DNA from: Candidatus Kapaibacterium sp.
GTDB lineage: Bacteria; Bacteroidota; Ignavibacteria; Kapaibacteriales; UBA961
Assembly (NCBI GenBank): GCA_017302855.1
Contig: JAFLBY010000006.1
Location: 1 to 42,888, forward strand
Direction: 5' to 3'
Length of the DNA stretch: 42,888 nucleotides
Shown here: piece after piece, positions 9,965-18,146 of the stretch
How positions within the stretch are numbered: position 1 is the first letter of the stretch
How the letters are laid out: every line of letters starts with the position of its first letter
Translations under genes and position numbers: made by a program
The notes under the pieces: model-generated
Databases searched by the model: none
What the model was told of the DNA's origin: nothing
The model's input: the letters and a program-made list of their open reading frames with translations, nothing else

Positions 9965-11971
9965 ATGACAGAGTCAGAAGCCATAGAACTGCCATGTCAG
10001 CAGCAGCCGATGTTGGGTATGAAGGGGAATATTTATGAAAGGAAATATATCTTTTCCGACACAAAACAAAATGACTCTATGGATATTCAGTATTTTTGCA
10101 GAGCCGTTTGGAGAGAATGTCCGGCGGTTTCTCACTCCCCATTGTGTAGAGAGCTTATGTTTGAATTAGAGATAGAACGCGAAAAAAAACGCTGCGCTGA
10201 TACGATGATACAACGCGGCGAAGATACTACATTGCAACGATTATGTGCAATTGAAGGTATCCCCATGTTTTACAAGACCTTTTTTGCCGCTCATGCCGAT
10301 TGGTGGATTTATGAATTGAATCAGGAAAGGGCGGCGGATCGCCGTTTTGATTATACGGATACGGGCATTGTGTCATTGTTGCAAGAAACGGACAAAGTGC
10401 TGCGCGAAACTGTGCGTTTCAGTGCCGAAGAATTTCTTGGTTTATTGGACACTGCCGTAAAAGCGCGCCTTAACTTCCTTTGTCGTCCACGCACTACATT
10501 GCGATGGTTCGTTTTTAGGGGTGAACCGACGAAAACTATTCAAGAAGTATGGTTACGCCTTAACTATTTCTATGATTATCAATATCTTACTAATGGTTTT
10601 CGTGAATGGGCAGAGAAAACATACTCCGATCATTCATCGCCCGAATTATTGTCCGTTGTGGATTTTGAGAATCTGATTATGGAAATTGACAATGCCATGA
10701 TATTGGAGCTTACCCCACATCAATTCACTGATTTGCTTGAACCGTTATATGATTTTTTTGCACCCCCGGGACAAGCCGGTGAGGACTATGCCTTACCTAT
10801 TGAAGCGCTCATCATCTTCTTGGATGACAAAGGTGTGGATCTTATTGCCAAAGAATTGGAAAGAATGTATTATGAAGACCATACCGATAATATAAGCCGA
10901 CTAGAGTTCCTCAATGTTGTCACGACAATTTTAAGCTCATTAGATGACGGTGATATACAACCCATAGCGGAAGATAGTGAACCAATCCGGATGGACGAAG
11001 AGCAAGAACCGGAGGACGACTCAATATTATCGCCCGAATTTGATGAAGCAAACTCGGGATTCCTCGGACTTATTCATTCCTATTCCCAAACCCGTGATTA
11101 TGTGAGCGTTGATAAAGAAGAATCCGCCGCATTATACATGGCTGAGTTTATGCGCGATGATTCCTTTGTGCAAGACAACATAGGTACAATGCGGGAAAAA
11201 ACGCAACCATTGAATTCTGATGTTCTTCATAATCACGATGATGAATCTCCCACCGATGACTCGGAAGAAACCATAGAACAAGTCATGGATGAAGAAATAC
11301 AGTTACTTCAGGAACATGAAGAAGAATTTGTTCAAATGCCTTCAATCGAAGAACTTGTATTCGATAACTCAGCCGAAGACACACATGATAGAACGGTGGA
11401 AGAATTACACGTACCCGATTCGCTCAATCTTGATACCGAACAAAGTACCGAAACAACTCAAAATGAACAACCCGATATAGAAATCGTGGACATCGCTGTC
11501 AATGACATCATAGCGGAAACAGTTGAGAATGCAGAGCAACAAACCTCGACAGATGCGCTTGATAGTGATGCCGCCGAAGCAACAGAAACTGCTTCCATTC
11601 TTCCTGAAGATGAAGAAGCCGTCAATAGTGATGAGCGGACAGTTGAACCGGAACATACAAGCGATAGCACCGCTCACACTGAATCACACACACATGCTGA
11701 GGTGTATTCTTTACAAGAACAGAATGCACGTGGTTATATACCATCGCTGTCCTCAAAAATAGATCCGGCAAAACGTGATACATTTATCAAAAAGGTATTC
11801 CACAAAGATCCAGAATTATTCGACACATTTGTCAAAGACATAGACAAAACATATTCATGGAAAGAAGCCGCCGCTGCTATTGACCGTTTTTATGTGCGCC
11901 ATAATATTAAGGATAGCGGTGCAGTAGCAAAGGAATTACGAACAATCATACAAAAACGCTATGTCCGATAA
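9965..11971 (+). CDS. Acidic protein of unknown function, upstream of and overlapping pdxA
   Basis: I do not recognise a full-length family. From ATG 9965 (an upstream in-frame start at 9887 is possible but has an unlikely sequence) the protein has 668 residues. Residues ~30-310 look like a folded, mostly helical domain (MDIQYFCRAVWRECPAV..., FLGLLDTAVKARLNFLCRPRTTLRWF). Residues ~315-590 are very rich in Glu and Asp with low complexity and are probably disordered. The last ~70 residues (KIDPAKRDTFIKKVFHKDPELFDTFVKDI...) form a compact helical end resembling a short C-terminal domain seen in hypothetical proteins of Bacteroidota. The 3' end overlaps pdxA by 11 nt, implying translational coupling, although a functional link to pyridoxal phosphate synthesis is not evident. 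No signal peptide or membrane segment is seen. Confidence 0.7.
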   Translation: MTESEAIELPCQQQPMLGMKGNIYERKYIFSDTKQNDSMDIQYFCRAVWRECPAVSHSPLCRELMFELEIEREKKRCADTMIQRGEDTTLQRLCAIEGIPMFYKTFFAAHADWWIYELNQERAADRRFDYTDTGIVSLLQETDKVLRETVRFSAEEFLGLLDTAVKARLNFLCRPRTTLRWFVFRGEPTKTIQEVWLRLNYFYDYQYLTNGFREWAEKTYSDHSSPELLSVVDFENLIMEIDNAMILELTPHQFTDLLEPLYDFFAPPGQAGEDYALPIEALIIFLDDKGVDLIAKELERMYYEDHTDNISRLEFLNVVTTILSSLDDGDIQPIAEDSEPIRMDEEQEPEDDSILSPEFDEANSGFLGLIHSYSQTRDYVSVDKEESAALYMAEFMRDDSFVQDNIGTMREKTQPLNSDVLHNHDDESPTDDSEETIEQVMDEEIQLLQEHEEEFVQMPSIEELVFDNSAEDTHDRTVEELHVPDSLNLDTEQSTETTQNEQPDIEIVDIAVNDIIAETVENAEQQTSTDALDSDAAEATETASILPEDEEAVNSDERTVEPEHTSDSTAHTESHTHAEVYSLQEQNARGYIPSLSSKIDPAKRDTFIKKVFHKDPELFDTFVKDIDKTYSWKEAAAAIDRFYVRHNIKDSGAVAKELRTIIQKRYVR

Positions 11972-12965
11972 TATGCCGCTACGACTTGGCATTACCGTCG
12001 GCGACGCAGCAGGGATTGGGCTTGAAGTGCTCTATGGTGCTTTACATTCTTTACCGTTGAATACTCTTGATATACGACTTTATGCTCATCCCGACACCGT
12101 CAGTGAATACTATGACAGATTATTCGGCAAAAACCAATGGTCTTTGCCTTCATCATTAACTATGGTTCCCACCGGAGACTATGCTCCCATAGATTTTGGT
12201 AATCCAAATGCTATACATGCACAAGCCGCCATAGCTTCTTTGGAGCAAACCGGACATGATGCGAAACAAGGTCTTCTTGACGCTATAGTGACTTTACCGA
12301 TAGCGAAAAAGATATTACAAGAACAGGGCTGGCATTATCCCGGACAAACGGAATTTTATGCAGATATATGCAAGAGCGGCAATTCATACATGATGATACT
12401 CTGCACAAGGACAGTACGTGTTGCACTTACGACAATTCACATCCCTTTGAGTATGGTTTCCGGTCATATCAGCGCATCACATATTGACCATACGCTGCAC
12501 CTGTTTACTCGGAGTTTAATCGAAGATTTTGGCATAGAAAAACCACGCATAGCCGTTCTTGGGTTAAATCCTCATGCCGGTGAAGGCGGGACTATAGGCA
12601 CAGAAGAAGCAACGATTATTGAGCCGGCACTCCGACAATTTTCCCACAGGACAGGACATCACATTGAGGGCTGTTTTCCTGCGGATGGTTTTTTTGCTCA
12701 TGGCAGCTATGGTTACTTTGATGGCATTCTTGCCATGTACCACGACCAGGGTTTAATACCATTAAAAATGCTTGCCACAGGTGGCGGAGTGAATATGACG
12801 GCGGGGCTGCCCATAGTGCGAACATCGCCCGATCATGGCACTGCTTATGGCATTGCAGGGCAAAAAAAAGCCGATAGTTCTTCAATGGCGGAAGCACTTG
12901 TTATTGCGGCAGATATAGCTGTTCATCGCCGAAAGTACCGCTCTAAGGGTGTCTCGCAATCATAA
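11961..12965 (+). CDS. pdxA: 4-hydroxythreonine-4-phosphate dehydrogenase (PdxA family)
   Basis: The 334-residue length is normal for PdxA, which oxidises 4-phosphohydroxy-L-threonine in the DXP-dependent pyridoxal phosphate pathway in the cytosol. Metal-ligand histidines are present at H160 (TTIHIPL), H205 (GLNPHAGEGG) and H261 (YHDQGL). The signatures GGGVNMTAGLPIVRTSPDHGTAYGIAG are intact. Two usual motifs deviate: GDPAGIGPE is GDAAGIGLE (residues 14-22), and the substrate-binding His of GHTE is Gln129 (PGQTE). So a divergent PdxA or a PdxA-like enzyme acting on a related phosphate ester cannot be excluded. The start overlaps the end of the preceding gene by 11 nt. The SRP RNA promoter begins about 30 nt after its stop. 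Confidence 0.88.
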   Translation: MSDNMPLRLGITVGDAAGIGLEVLYGALHSLPLNTLDIRLYAHPDTVSEYYDRLFGKNQWSLPSSLTMVPTGDYAPIDFGNPNAIHAQAAIASLEQTGHDAKQGLLDAIVTLPIAKKILQEQGWHYPGQTEFYADICKSGNSYMMILCTRTVRVALTTIHIPLSMVSGHISASHIDHTLHLFTRSLIEDFGIEKPRIAVLGLNPHAGEGGTIGTEEATIIEPALRQFSHRTGHHIEGCFPADGFFAHGSYGYFDGILAMYHDQGLIPLKMLATGGGVNMTAGLPIVRTSPDHGTAYGIAGQKKADSSSMAEALVIAADIAVHRRKYRSKGVSQS

Positions 12966-12994
12966 AAAAAGCATTCTAATTCAGCCAATTTTCC

Positions 12995-13002
12995 TATTTT
13001 TG
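12995..13002 (+). promoter_or_regulatory. Bacteroidota-type -7 box before SRP RNA
   Basis: TATTTTTG matches TAnnTTTG and ends 4 nt before the first paired base of the SRP RNA, which fits a -7 box. The decamer CTATTTTTGC recurs before tRNA-Arg (34154) and before the gene at 26437. No convincing -33 box was seen. Confidence 0.55.
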
Positions 13003-13005
13003 CGT

Positions 13006-13108
13006 TCGGTCAAGTTCCGTGCGGCTTTGACAAACCCAACCCCGCCAGGTCCGGAAGGAAGCAACGGTCAGTTTGCTTAAAGTGCGATACGGTCAGCTTG
13101 ACCGTTTT
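13006..13108 (+). ncRNA. ffs: Signal recognition particle RNA (small bacterial 4.5S type)
   Basis: The conserved apical core GCCAGGTCCGGAAGGAAGCA lies at 13044-13063 and includes the GGAA tetraloop and the Ffh-binding asymmetric loop. CGGTCAAG at 13007-13014 pairs with CTTGACCG at 13097-13104 to close the long hairpin, and a T tract follows immediately, so the terminal stem doubles as terminator. The length of about 100 nt is typical of the short bacterial form without an Alu domain. The RNA works with Ffh in co-translational targeting to the inner membrane. Confidence 0.97.
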
Positions 13109-13145
13109 TTTTTGTTTTCAACGGCGTGTTGAATTATTAGACCGC

Positions 13146-14771
13146 ATGAAAAAAGAGATTTTTATCAGTACGTCCCTCAATGAGGCGCGTATTGCTATCA
13201 CCGAAAATGGCGAATTAGCCGAATTATTCATCGAAACCCCTGACCAAGAGCGTATGGTCGGCAGTGTATTCATGGGCAAAGTACAAAAAATTGCTCAAGG
13301 GATGAATGCTGCTTTCGTGGATATTGGGCTTAAACAAGATGCCTTCTTACATTTTTCCGATGTGGATTCCACACTCGAAGAGTCCTTCGTTACCGACGAA
13401 GATGACGATGATGACACCGTGGCTTCCCAAAGCGATGAACCCGTGAGCGAAGCGGCGGCTATTGCGCTGCGTCTAAGAAAACCTGATGATACCCATGGAA
13501 AAACTTTACCTACATTTGCGACAAAACGGTCGGGCACAATTTCCATCAATTTGCAACCTCAGCAAACTGTTATTGTGCAGGTGGTGCGAGAAGCATATTC
13601 CACCAAAGGCGTGCGTGTGGCAACCAAAGTGGCATTACCCGGACGCTATGTGGTATTACTTCCCTTCGACAATCTTATCGGTGTTTCCCGTAAAATCAGT
13701 TCAATCAAAGAACGCAAACGGCTTCGTGCTTTAGCCAAATCCATCTTACCGCCGGGAGCGGGATGCATTATACGAACGGCATCCGATGGAAAAAGCGAAG
13801 AAGATTTGCGGCGCGATTGGGATTATTTGCTCGAACAATGGAATGAAATCGAAAGTAATGTCAAAAAAGCAAGTAAACCGCCGGCATTATTATTTCGTGA
13901 TAAAAATATTACAGGCAGTGTCATACGTGACCTTTTCACCAGCGATGTGGTACGTGTGGTCGTGGACTCCAAAAAGTTGTTCAATGAGATTGTCACATAC
14001 TTACAATGGTCTTCGCCCGAATTAAGCGATAAAGTATTTTTGTATGAAGGTAAAAAAGCGATATTTGAATATTTTAATATCGAAAAAACCATAGCAAGTA
14101 CTTATGCTCGTAAAGTGCTTGTACCCGGTGGCGGCTCTATTGTTTTAGATCAGACAGAAGCATTATTTGTGGTGGATGTCAATAGCGGTCGTTCGACAAG
14201 TGAACAAGAGCAAGAAAAAGTTGTTACCCGCACCAATCTTGATGCAGTGCGTGTCATTGCACAACAATTACGCTTACGTGATGTGGGTGGTATTATTGTT
14301 GTGGATTTTATTGATATGCAACTTGAAGAAAACAGAAAAAGAGTGTGGAATGAAATGCGACGGGAATTAAGTAAAGATCGCGCAAAAACTGTGTGCTATC
14401 CCATTACCCAATTAGGGCTTATGCAAATAACTCGCCAGCGCATACGGCAAAATATTACGGAACGATTAAGTGATGCCTGCCCGACATGTAATGGTGTGGG
14501 ACGTGTGCAATCGCCATCGCTTATTGTTGCCTCAATCGAACGCTGGCTGCGTAATTTCCGCGCCGCCTCCCGCGAATTTGGTGTACAAATTATTGTTCAC
14601 CCCACTGTGGCGGAATATTTACTTGAAGGTTCTGTGTCACGACTCTCGCGTTTAATGATTAAACATTTTGTCCGTATCCGTTTACAACAAAGTGAGCATT
14701 GCCCACCTGATAAATTCCATGTTTACTCATTACGCCATCAAAAAGAATTAACGCAAGATTTTGTGAGTTAA
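13146..14771 (+). CDS. rng: Ribonuclease E/G family endoribonuclease
   Basis: The ATG at 13146 (MKKEIFISTSLNEARIAI) is chosen because an upstream in-frame start would lie inside the SRP RNA. The 541-residue protein has the RNase G-like layout. An S1 RNA-binding domain starts near residue 35 (MVGSVFMGKVQKIAQGMNAAFVDIG). The DNase I-like catalytic core has Asp344 (DVNSG) and Asp387 (VDFIDM), spaced 43 residues apart as in E. coli RNase E. The Zn-link is CPTC at 445-448. A segment rich in Asp, Glu and Ser of about 50 residues (~77-125) interrupts the S1 region. No long C-terminal degradosome scaffold is present, so RNase G-like is the better name. It acts in the cytoplasm on mRNA and rRNA processing. 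Confidence 0.93.
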   Translation: MKKEIFISTSLNEARIAITENGELAELFIETPDQERMVGSVFMGKVQKIAQGMNAAFVDIGLKQDAFLHFSDVDSTLEESFVTDEDDDDDTVASQSDEPVSEAAAIALRLRKPDDTHGKTLPTFATKRSGTISINLQPQQTVIVQVVREAYSTKGVRVATKVALPGRYVVLLPFDNLIGVSRKISSIKERKRLRALAKSILPPGAGCIIRTASDGKSEEDLRRDWDYLLEQWNEIESNVKKASKPPALLFRDKNITGSVIRDLFTSDVVRVVVDSKKLFNEIVTYLQWSSPELSDKVFLYEGKKAIFEYFNIEKTIASTYARKVLVPGGGSIVLDQTEALFVVDVNSGRSTSEQEQEKVVTRTNLDAVRVIAQQLRLRDVGGIIVVDFIDMQLEENRKRVWNEMRRELSKDRAKTVCYPITQLGLMQITRQRIRQNITERLSDACPTCNGVGRVQSPSLIVASIERWLRNFRAASREFGVQIIVHPTVAEYLLEGSVSRLSRLMIKHFVRIRLQQSEHCPPDKFHVYSLRHQKELTQDFVS

Positions 14772-14887
14772 AAATAATAAGGATATTTGTTATTGTTTTT
14801 TTTTAATTGACATTTATTTTTATTGCATTGTATCATCGAATATATACTTGATATTTTTCCGGCATTTTTTTCGAATAATTCATAGAA

Positions 14888-14924
14888 TAAAAAAAGCCAC
14901 TTTACTTGGACTGTAAAGCGGCTT
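14888..14924 (-). terminator. Terminator-like hairpin (minus strand)
   Basis: On the minus strand AAGCC-G-CTTTAC pairs with GTAAAG-T-GGCTT around a 7-nt loop, with one mismatch, followed by seven T. It lies about 90 nt beyond the terminator of the 15083 gene. Confidence 0.7.
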
Positions 14925-15016
14925 CCGACAGTACTTCAATGACTCTACCTCTCACCGGCAAAATGCTGTTGATACTTGTCGTGGAGAGTGTATGATTTTT
15001 TTTTTGCAATCAATTT

Positions 15017-15051
15017 CAAAAAATACCGCCCTGCATTTCTGTAGGGCGGTA
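15017..15051 (-). terminator. Rho-independent terminator of the 960-aa secreted protein gene
   Basis: A 12-bp stem (TACCGCCCTACA with TGCAGGGCGGTA, one GU pair) with a 4-nt loop is followed by six T on the minus strand, about 32 nt after the stop codon. Confidence 0.9.
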
Positions 15052-15082
15052 AGCTTATTAATGACTGTTCGACAATAATCTA

Positions 15083-17965
15083 CTAACGTACAATGGTGAA
15101 CTTCGAGGTTACAACAATTCCTTCTGCTGTAATTCTCAAGAGATAAACCCCATTTGTCAGTGATAATGTATTGAACGGTATTGTATGCTCTCCGGCATCC
15201 ATGCGCTGATTATTGACAAGTGTACTTAATACACGCCCCTGTAAATCAACAAGTGTGATGTTCACCGAACTTGAAGATTCATTAAGAACAAATCGTAATA
15301 CTGAATTGTCTTTTGATGGATTCGGCGAGATGCTTTTAATGCGAATTTCATTGCTCGAAGAATTACCGTCATCATTATTAACAACACTCGTTGGAGTACT
15401 GGTTAATTCACGTTCCGCCTGACCTATCTCAACAGCATTTTTATCAAAAAATGATAGTCGAACTGGAACTTTAGGATCAACTTTATCAGTTCCCGGAGTA
15501 TACACTACGGTCAAAGTAAAGTCCTCCGGTGGACAGCAATAACAAGTAGGGTCAGGTTTACATTCGCCATTACCAAATGTAAGATGAGCAGTATTGCCTT
15601 TAGTGGCGGCACGGAATTGCTTAGGAATATCAGGGCAGTCATTTTCCAAACTGGAGCATGGTGCAGTAACTGCTTGTATTGTTGCCAACGAATCCCCAAC
15701 CTTAATACCGATGCTACGAGTACTGTCAGGAGATATTACCTTAAAGCGAAGTAGTCGCGGATTCTTGATTGCAATCGCTGTTTCAATCGAATTAGGAAGA
15801 TTTTTAATGTTTTTAGCTTTCCATTGATATTCAGCAAAGCAGGTATCGCCGTCGCAATATCCGATTTTTACGAGAATGACTCCACTGTAGTTAATGGTAT
15901 TATCAACACCAAGATTGAATTTTACCCAATTATTAGCCGCCGCTCCATGTGGGTTAGCCGTACCAGTACAATTCATACGAACACGATTGTACTGATTAGA
16001 ATTGCCAAATGTCCAATTTCTTGAAATATTATCAACAATAAGTCCGCCTCCACTATGTTGGGGCGTTGGCTCATTAACAAAGAGAATATCAACCGATGAT
16101 ATTTGTGAAGCAGGGAGTTTTACATTACTTATCGTAAATGTCCGTGATTCGGTATTGATTGGTGGGAACGCATCAGGTGTTACTTGAAGTGGCACTTTGC
16201 AATCTTTCGGCATTCGGATACAGTTCAAACAAACTTCTTTTGTACACGTAAATGTTTGCGTGCCTTGTTTGAATGTTGCTGTCCATTTAACACAAATTTT
16301 ACCTGTGGCTGTGGTTGACTTTGCATCAAACTGTACAGCCATATTCGCACATCCCGGATTGAATGTGAATGTACCGCTTGAAAGTCCGGCTGTTAGATTT
16401 GGAGATGTTGTAGCAGCACATCCGGTATTAACGCCTGTTACAACTCCACCCGTTGCTACAAAACTCAAACTTGTAACGACAGTATTTCCGGCATTACTCA
16501 AACTAAATCGACCTGTACAGCATACTGAATCAGATTGCCCTACTGTGAAGAGTTCTTCGCAGGTTGGCTTCTTGCAATTGAGGAAATCACGATTGACAGT
16601 TTGATTCATTCCTACTGTGACTGTGTACGGTCCTGCTGAAGTACTTGGAGACCAACCCGGATGTCCTGTTAGACTTTCACTCACCGTGTAAGTCCCCGGG
16701 TAAACAGGTATTGAATAAGCACCACCAGCATCAGTTACAGCTGTCATAACCGCCGGACCACCTGTAGTTGGAGTAACTGTAATTGTCCACCCAGGTAAAC
16801 CTGAGTCTCCGTTGGTAACTAAACCGTCACAGTTTTTATCCCAATACTTAATACCTTTAATAACGCTTGTTGGTCTGCAACAAGCATCTCCTGCCAAACC
16901 GAGAGATGATGACGAAGTCCCAGTAAGAGTAATTTTGGAGCCGGCGGCTAACCTCAATCCCATTGGACCTGAAGGATAATTTGTAGTGTTATTAACAACA
17001 AATTTAAAATAATTTACACCCGGTGTTACTACCTCGTTAAATTGAACTAAAGTAATTGGATTACTGCTTGATCCTATAACTGTACCTCTGTAGTATACTC
17101 CACCACCGCCGACATCAGAACGACAAAAATAAACATCAACTTTGTCATCAACGGAAATATATAATTGACAAAATGCAGGTGATTCTGTTGAAACACAAAT
17201 TGCTCGCCAGAATGTATAGTCACCGCTTGCTACTGTCCCATAGTTATCATTTCCATGTCGACCTATCCAAGAAGAATTTGACAAAGCTGGACCATACCAA
17301 GAAAATGGATCTAAGGTTCTAGCAGGATAGTTATAGATAGTATTTGGTGGAGATCCAAACCCTTGACTATTACCGTCATTAACTCTCCATTCCCATAGTC
17401 CTAGAGAGTTAATAATATGAGTTTGTCCGCTACCAGTTCTTAAATCCAACACCTGCCTATTGCAAGGCGGAGCTAACGTTACCGAAGCCGAAATTCCAAC
17501 ATTAATAGTTTGCGAAGCAACACTCTCACCATTACGATTGAGAAAATCAACGGTAAAAGTTTGTTGACGAGTAGTGCTGTCTGTTAAAAATCGAGCAATA
17601 GTAATATCACCCCCTGTTGGCATGAAGTTAGTATCAGGTACAGTCCTGATTCCCATTCCATTTTCTCCAAGTGGATATAAGAAATATTTGTTTGTATCCG
17701 CATCGAATGCAACGATATTCGTTGGGTCGGTTGCCCGTACTGTCATTGAGGCAATATCTTTCCGTGCATTGGTAGCAATTGTTAGCCGAAGCGGATAATC
17801 CCTATTCGACGGATCAACAAAAATCTCTGCACTCGGATTTTGTGCATACAGCGGCAATGCTCCAAGTGAAAATAATGTGAGAATCATCATATATTTGATG
17901 AAGCAACAAGCATATCCTTGGTTGGATATGTCCTTGTAATGATTAGTGGACACAAAGTAATCCAT
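15083..17965 (-). CDS. T9SS-secreted protein with SdrD_B-like domain
   Basis: This 960-residue protein carries a late signal sequence (MMILTLFSLGALPLYAQ near residues 26-42). The first Met at 17965 has AAAGGG about 8 nt upstream, so a long n-region is possible, with MMIL as an alternative start. Residues ~365-455 (VIKGIKYWDKNCDGLVTNGDSGLPGWTITVTP...GGAYSIPVYPGTYTVSE) form an SdrD_B/carboxypeptidase-regulatory-like beta domain. Cys-rich segments (CCRPTS, SVCCTGRF, CYCCPPED) recur. The last ~80 residues (ISPNPSKDNSVLRFVLN..GEHTIPFNTLSLTNGVYLLRI..SKFTIVR) are a type A T9SS sorting domain, so export through the outer membrane and surface attachment are expected. Ligand and role are unknown. It is divergent from the TPR regulator at 18147, which may control it. 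Confidence 0.85.
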   Translation of the reverse strand: MDYFVSTNHYKDISNQGYACCFIKYMMILTLFSLGALPLYAQNPSAEIFVDPSNRDYPLRLTIATNARKDIASMTVRATDPTNIVAFDADTNKYFLYPLGENGMGIRTVPDTNFMPTGGDITIARFLTDSTTRQQTFTVDFLNRNGESVASQTINVGISASVTLAPPCNRQVLDLRTGSGQTHIINSLGLWEWRVNDGNSQGFGSPPNTIYNYPARTLDPFSWYGPALSNSSWIGRHGNDNYGTVASGDYTFWRAICVSTESPAFCQLYISVDDKVDVYFCRSDVGGGGVYYRGTVIGSSSNPITLVQFNEVVTPGVNYFKFVVNNTTNYPSGPMGLRLAAGSKITLTGTSSSSLGLAGDACCRPTSVIKGIKYWDKNCDGLVTNGDSGLPGWTITVTPTTGGPAVMTAVTDAGGAYSIPVYPGTYTVSESLTGHPGWSPSTSAGPYTVTVGMNQTVNRDFLNCKKPTCEELFTVGQSDSVCCTGRFSLSNAGNTVVTSLSFVATGGVVTGVNTGCAATTSPNLTAGLSSGTFTFNPGCANMAVQFDAKSTTATGKICVKWTATFKQGTQTFTCTKEVCLNCIRMPKDCKVPLQVTPDAFPPINTESRTFTISNVKLPASQISSVDILFVNEPTPQHSGGGLIVDNISRNWTFGNSNQYNRVRMNCTGTANPHGAAANNWVKFNLGVDNTINYSGVILVKIGYCDGDTCFAEYQWKAKNIKNLPNSIETAIAIKNPRLLRFKVISPDSTRSIGIKVGDSLATIQAVTAPCSSLENDCPDIPKQFRAATKGNTAHLTFGNGECKPDPTCYCCPPEDFTLTVVYTPGTDKVDPKVPVRLSFFDKNAVEIGQAERELTSTPTSVVNNDDGNSSSNEIRIKSISPNPSKDNSVLRFVLNESSSSVNITLVDLQGRVLSTLVNNQRMDAGEHTIPFNTLSLTNGVYLLRITAEGIVVTSKFTIVR

Positions 17966-18146
17966 AACGTAACCCTTTCAATAAAACATGAGAAATTAAG
18001 AGATGTTTTTTCAACATTACAAACCTACAACAACTTTTTAGGTATGGGGGGTACTGAACTATACTGAATTTTCAAACTTTTTTTCTTATGTTTGAATCCG
18101 AAATCAATCTCTTTGTCCGTTTTGCTCACTTTTGCTCTCATTGTGT

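Larger units (their letters stand above)
14772..15082. other. Intergenic region with two strong hairpins
   Basis: This 311-bp gap between convergent genes contains no ORF I would support. It holds two intrinsic terminators reading on the minus strand (14888-14924 and 15017-15051), separated by about 90 nt. The stretch between them could form further pairing (ACTCT near 14942 with AGAGT near 14984) before a T10 run at 14996-15005 on the plus strand. Two terminators in series on one strand suggest either a backup terminator or a short independent transcript between them. Confidence 0.5.

Noticed and set aside
10035-10169. 44-codon ORF starting at 10035 with AAGGGG upstream
   Set aside because: It lies inside the 668-aa gene in another frame, with no recognisable family or independent promoter; the ribosome-binding-like sequence is likely coincidental.
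14806-14840. TTGACA-N18-TATCAT, an E. coli-like promoter
   Set aside because: The primary sigma factor of Bacteroidota does not generally use this consensus and the region is AT-rich, so chance is likely.
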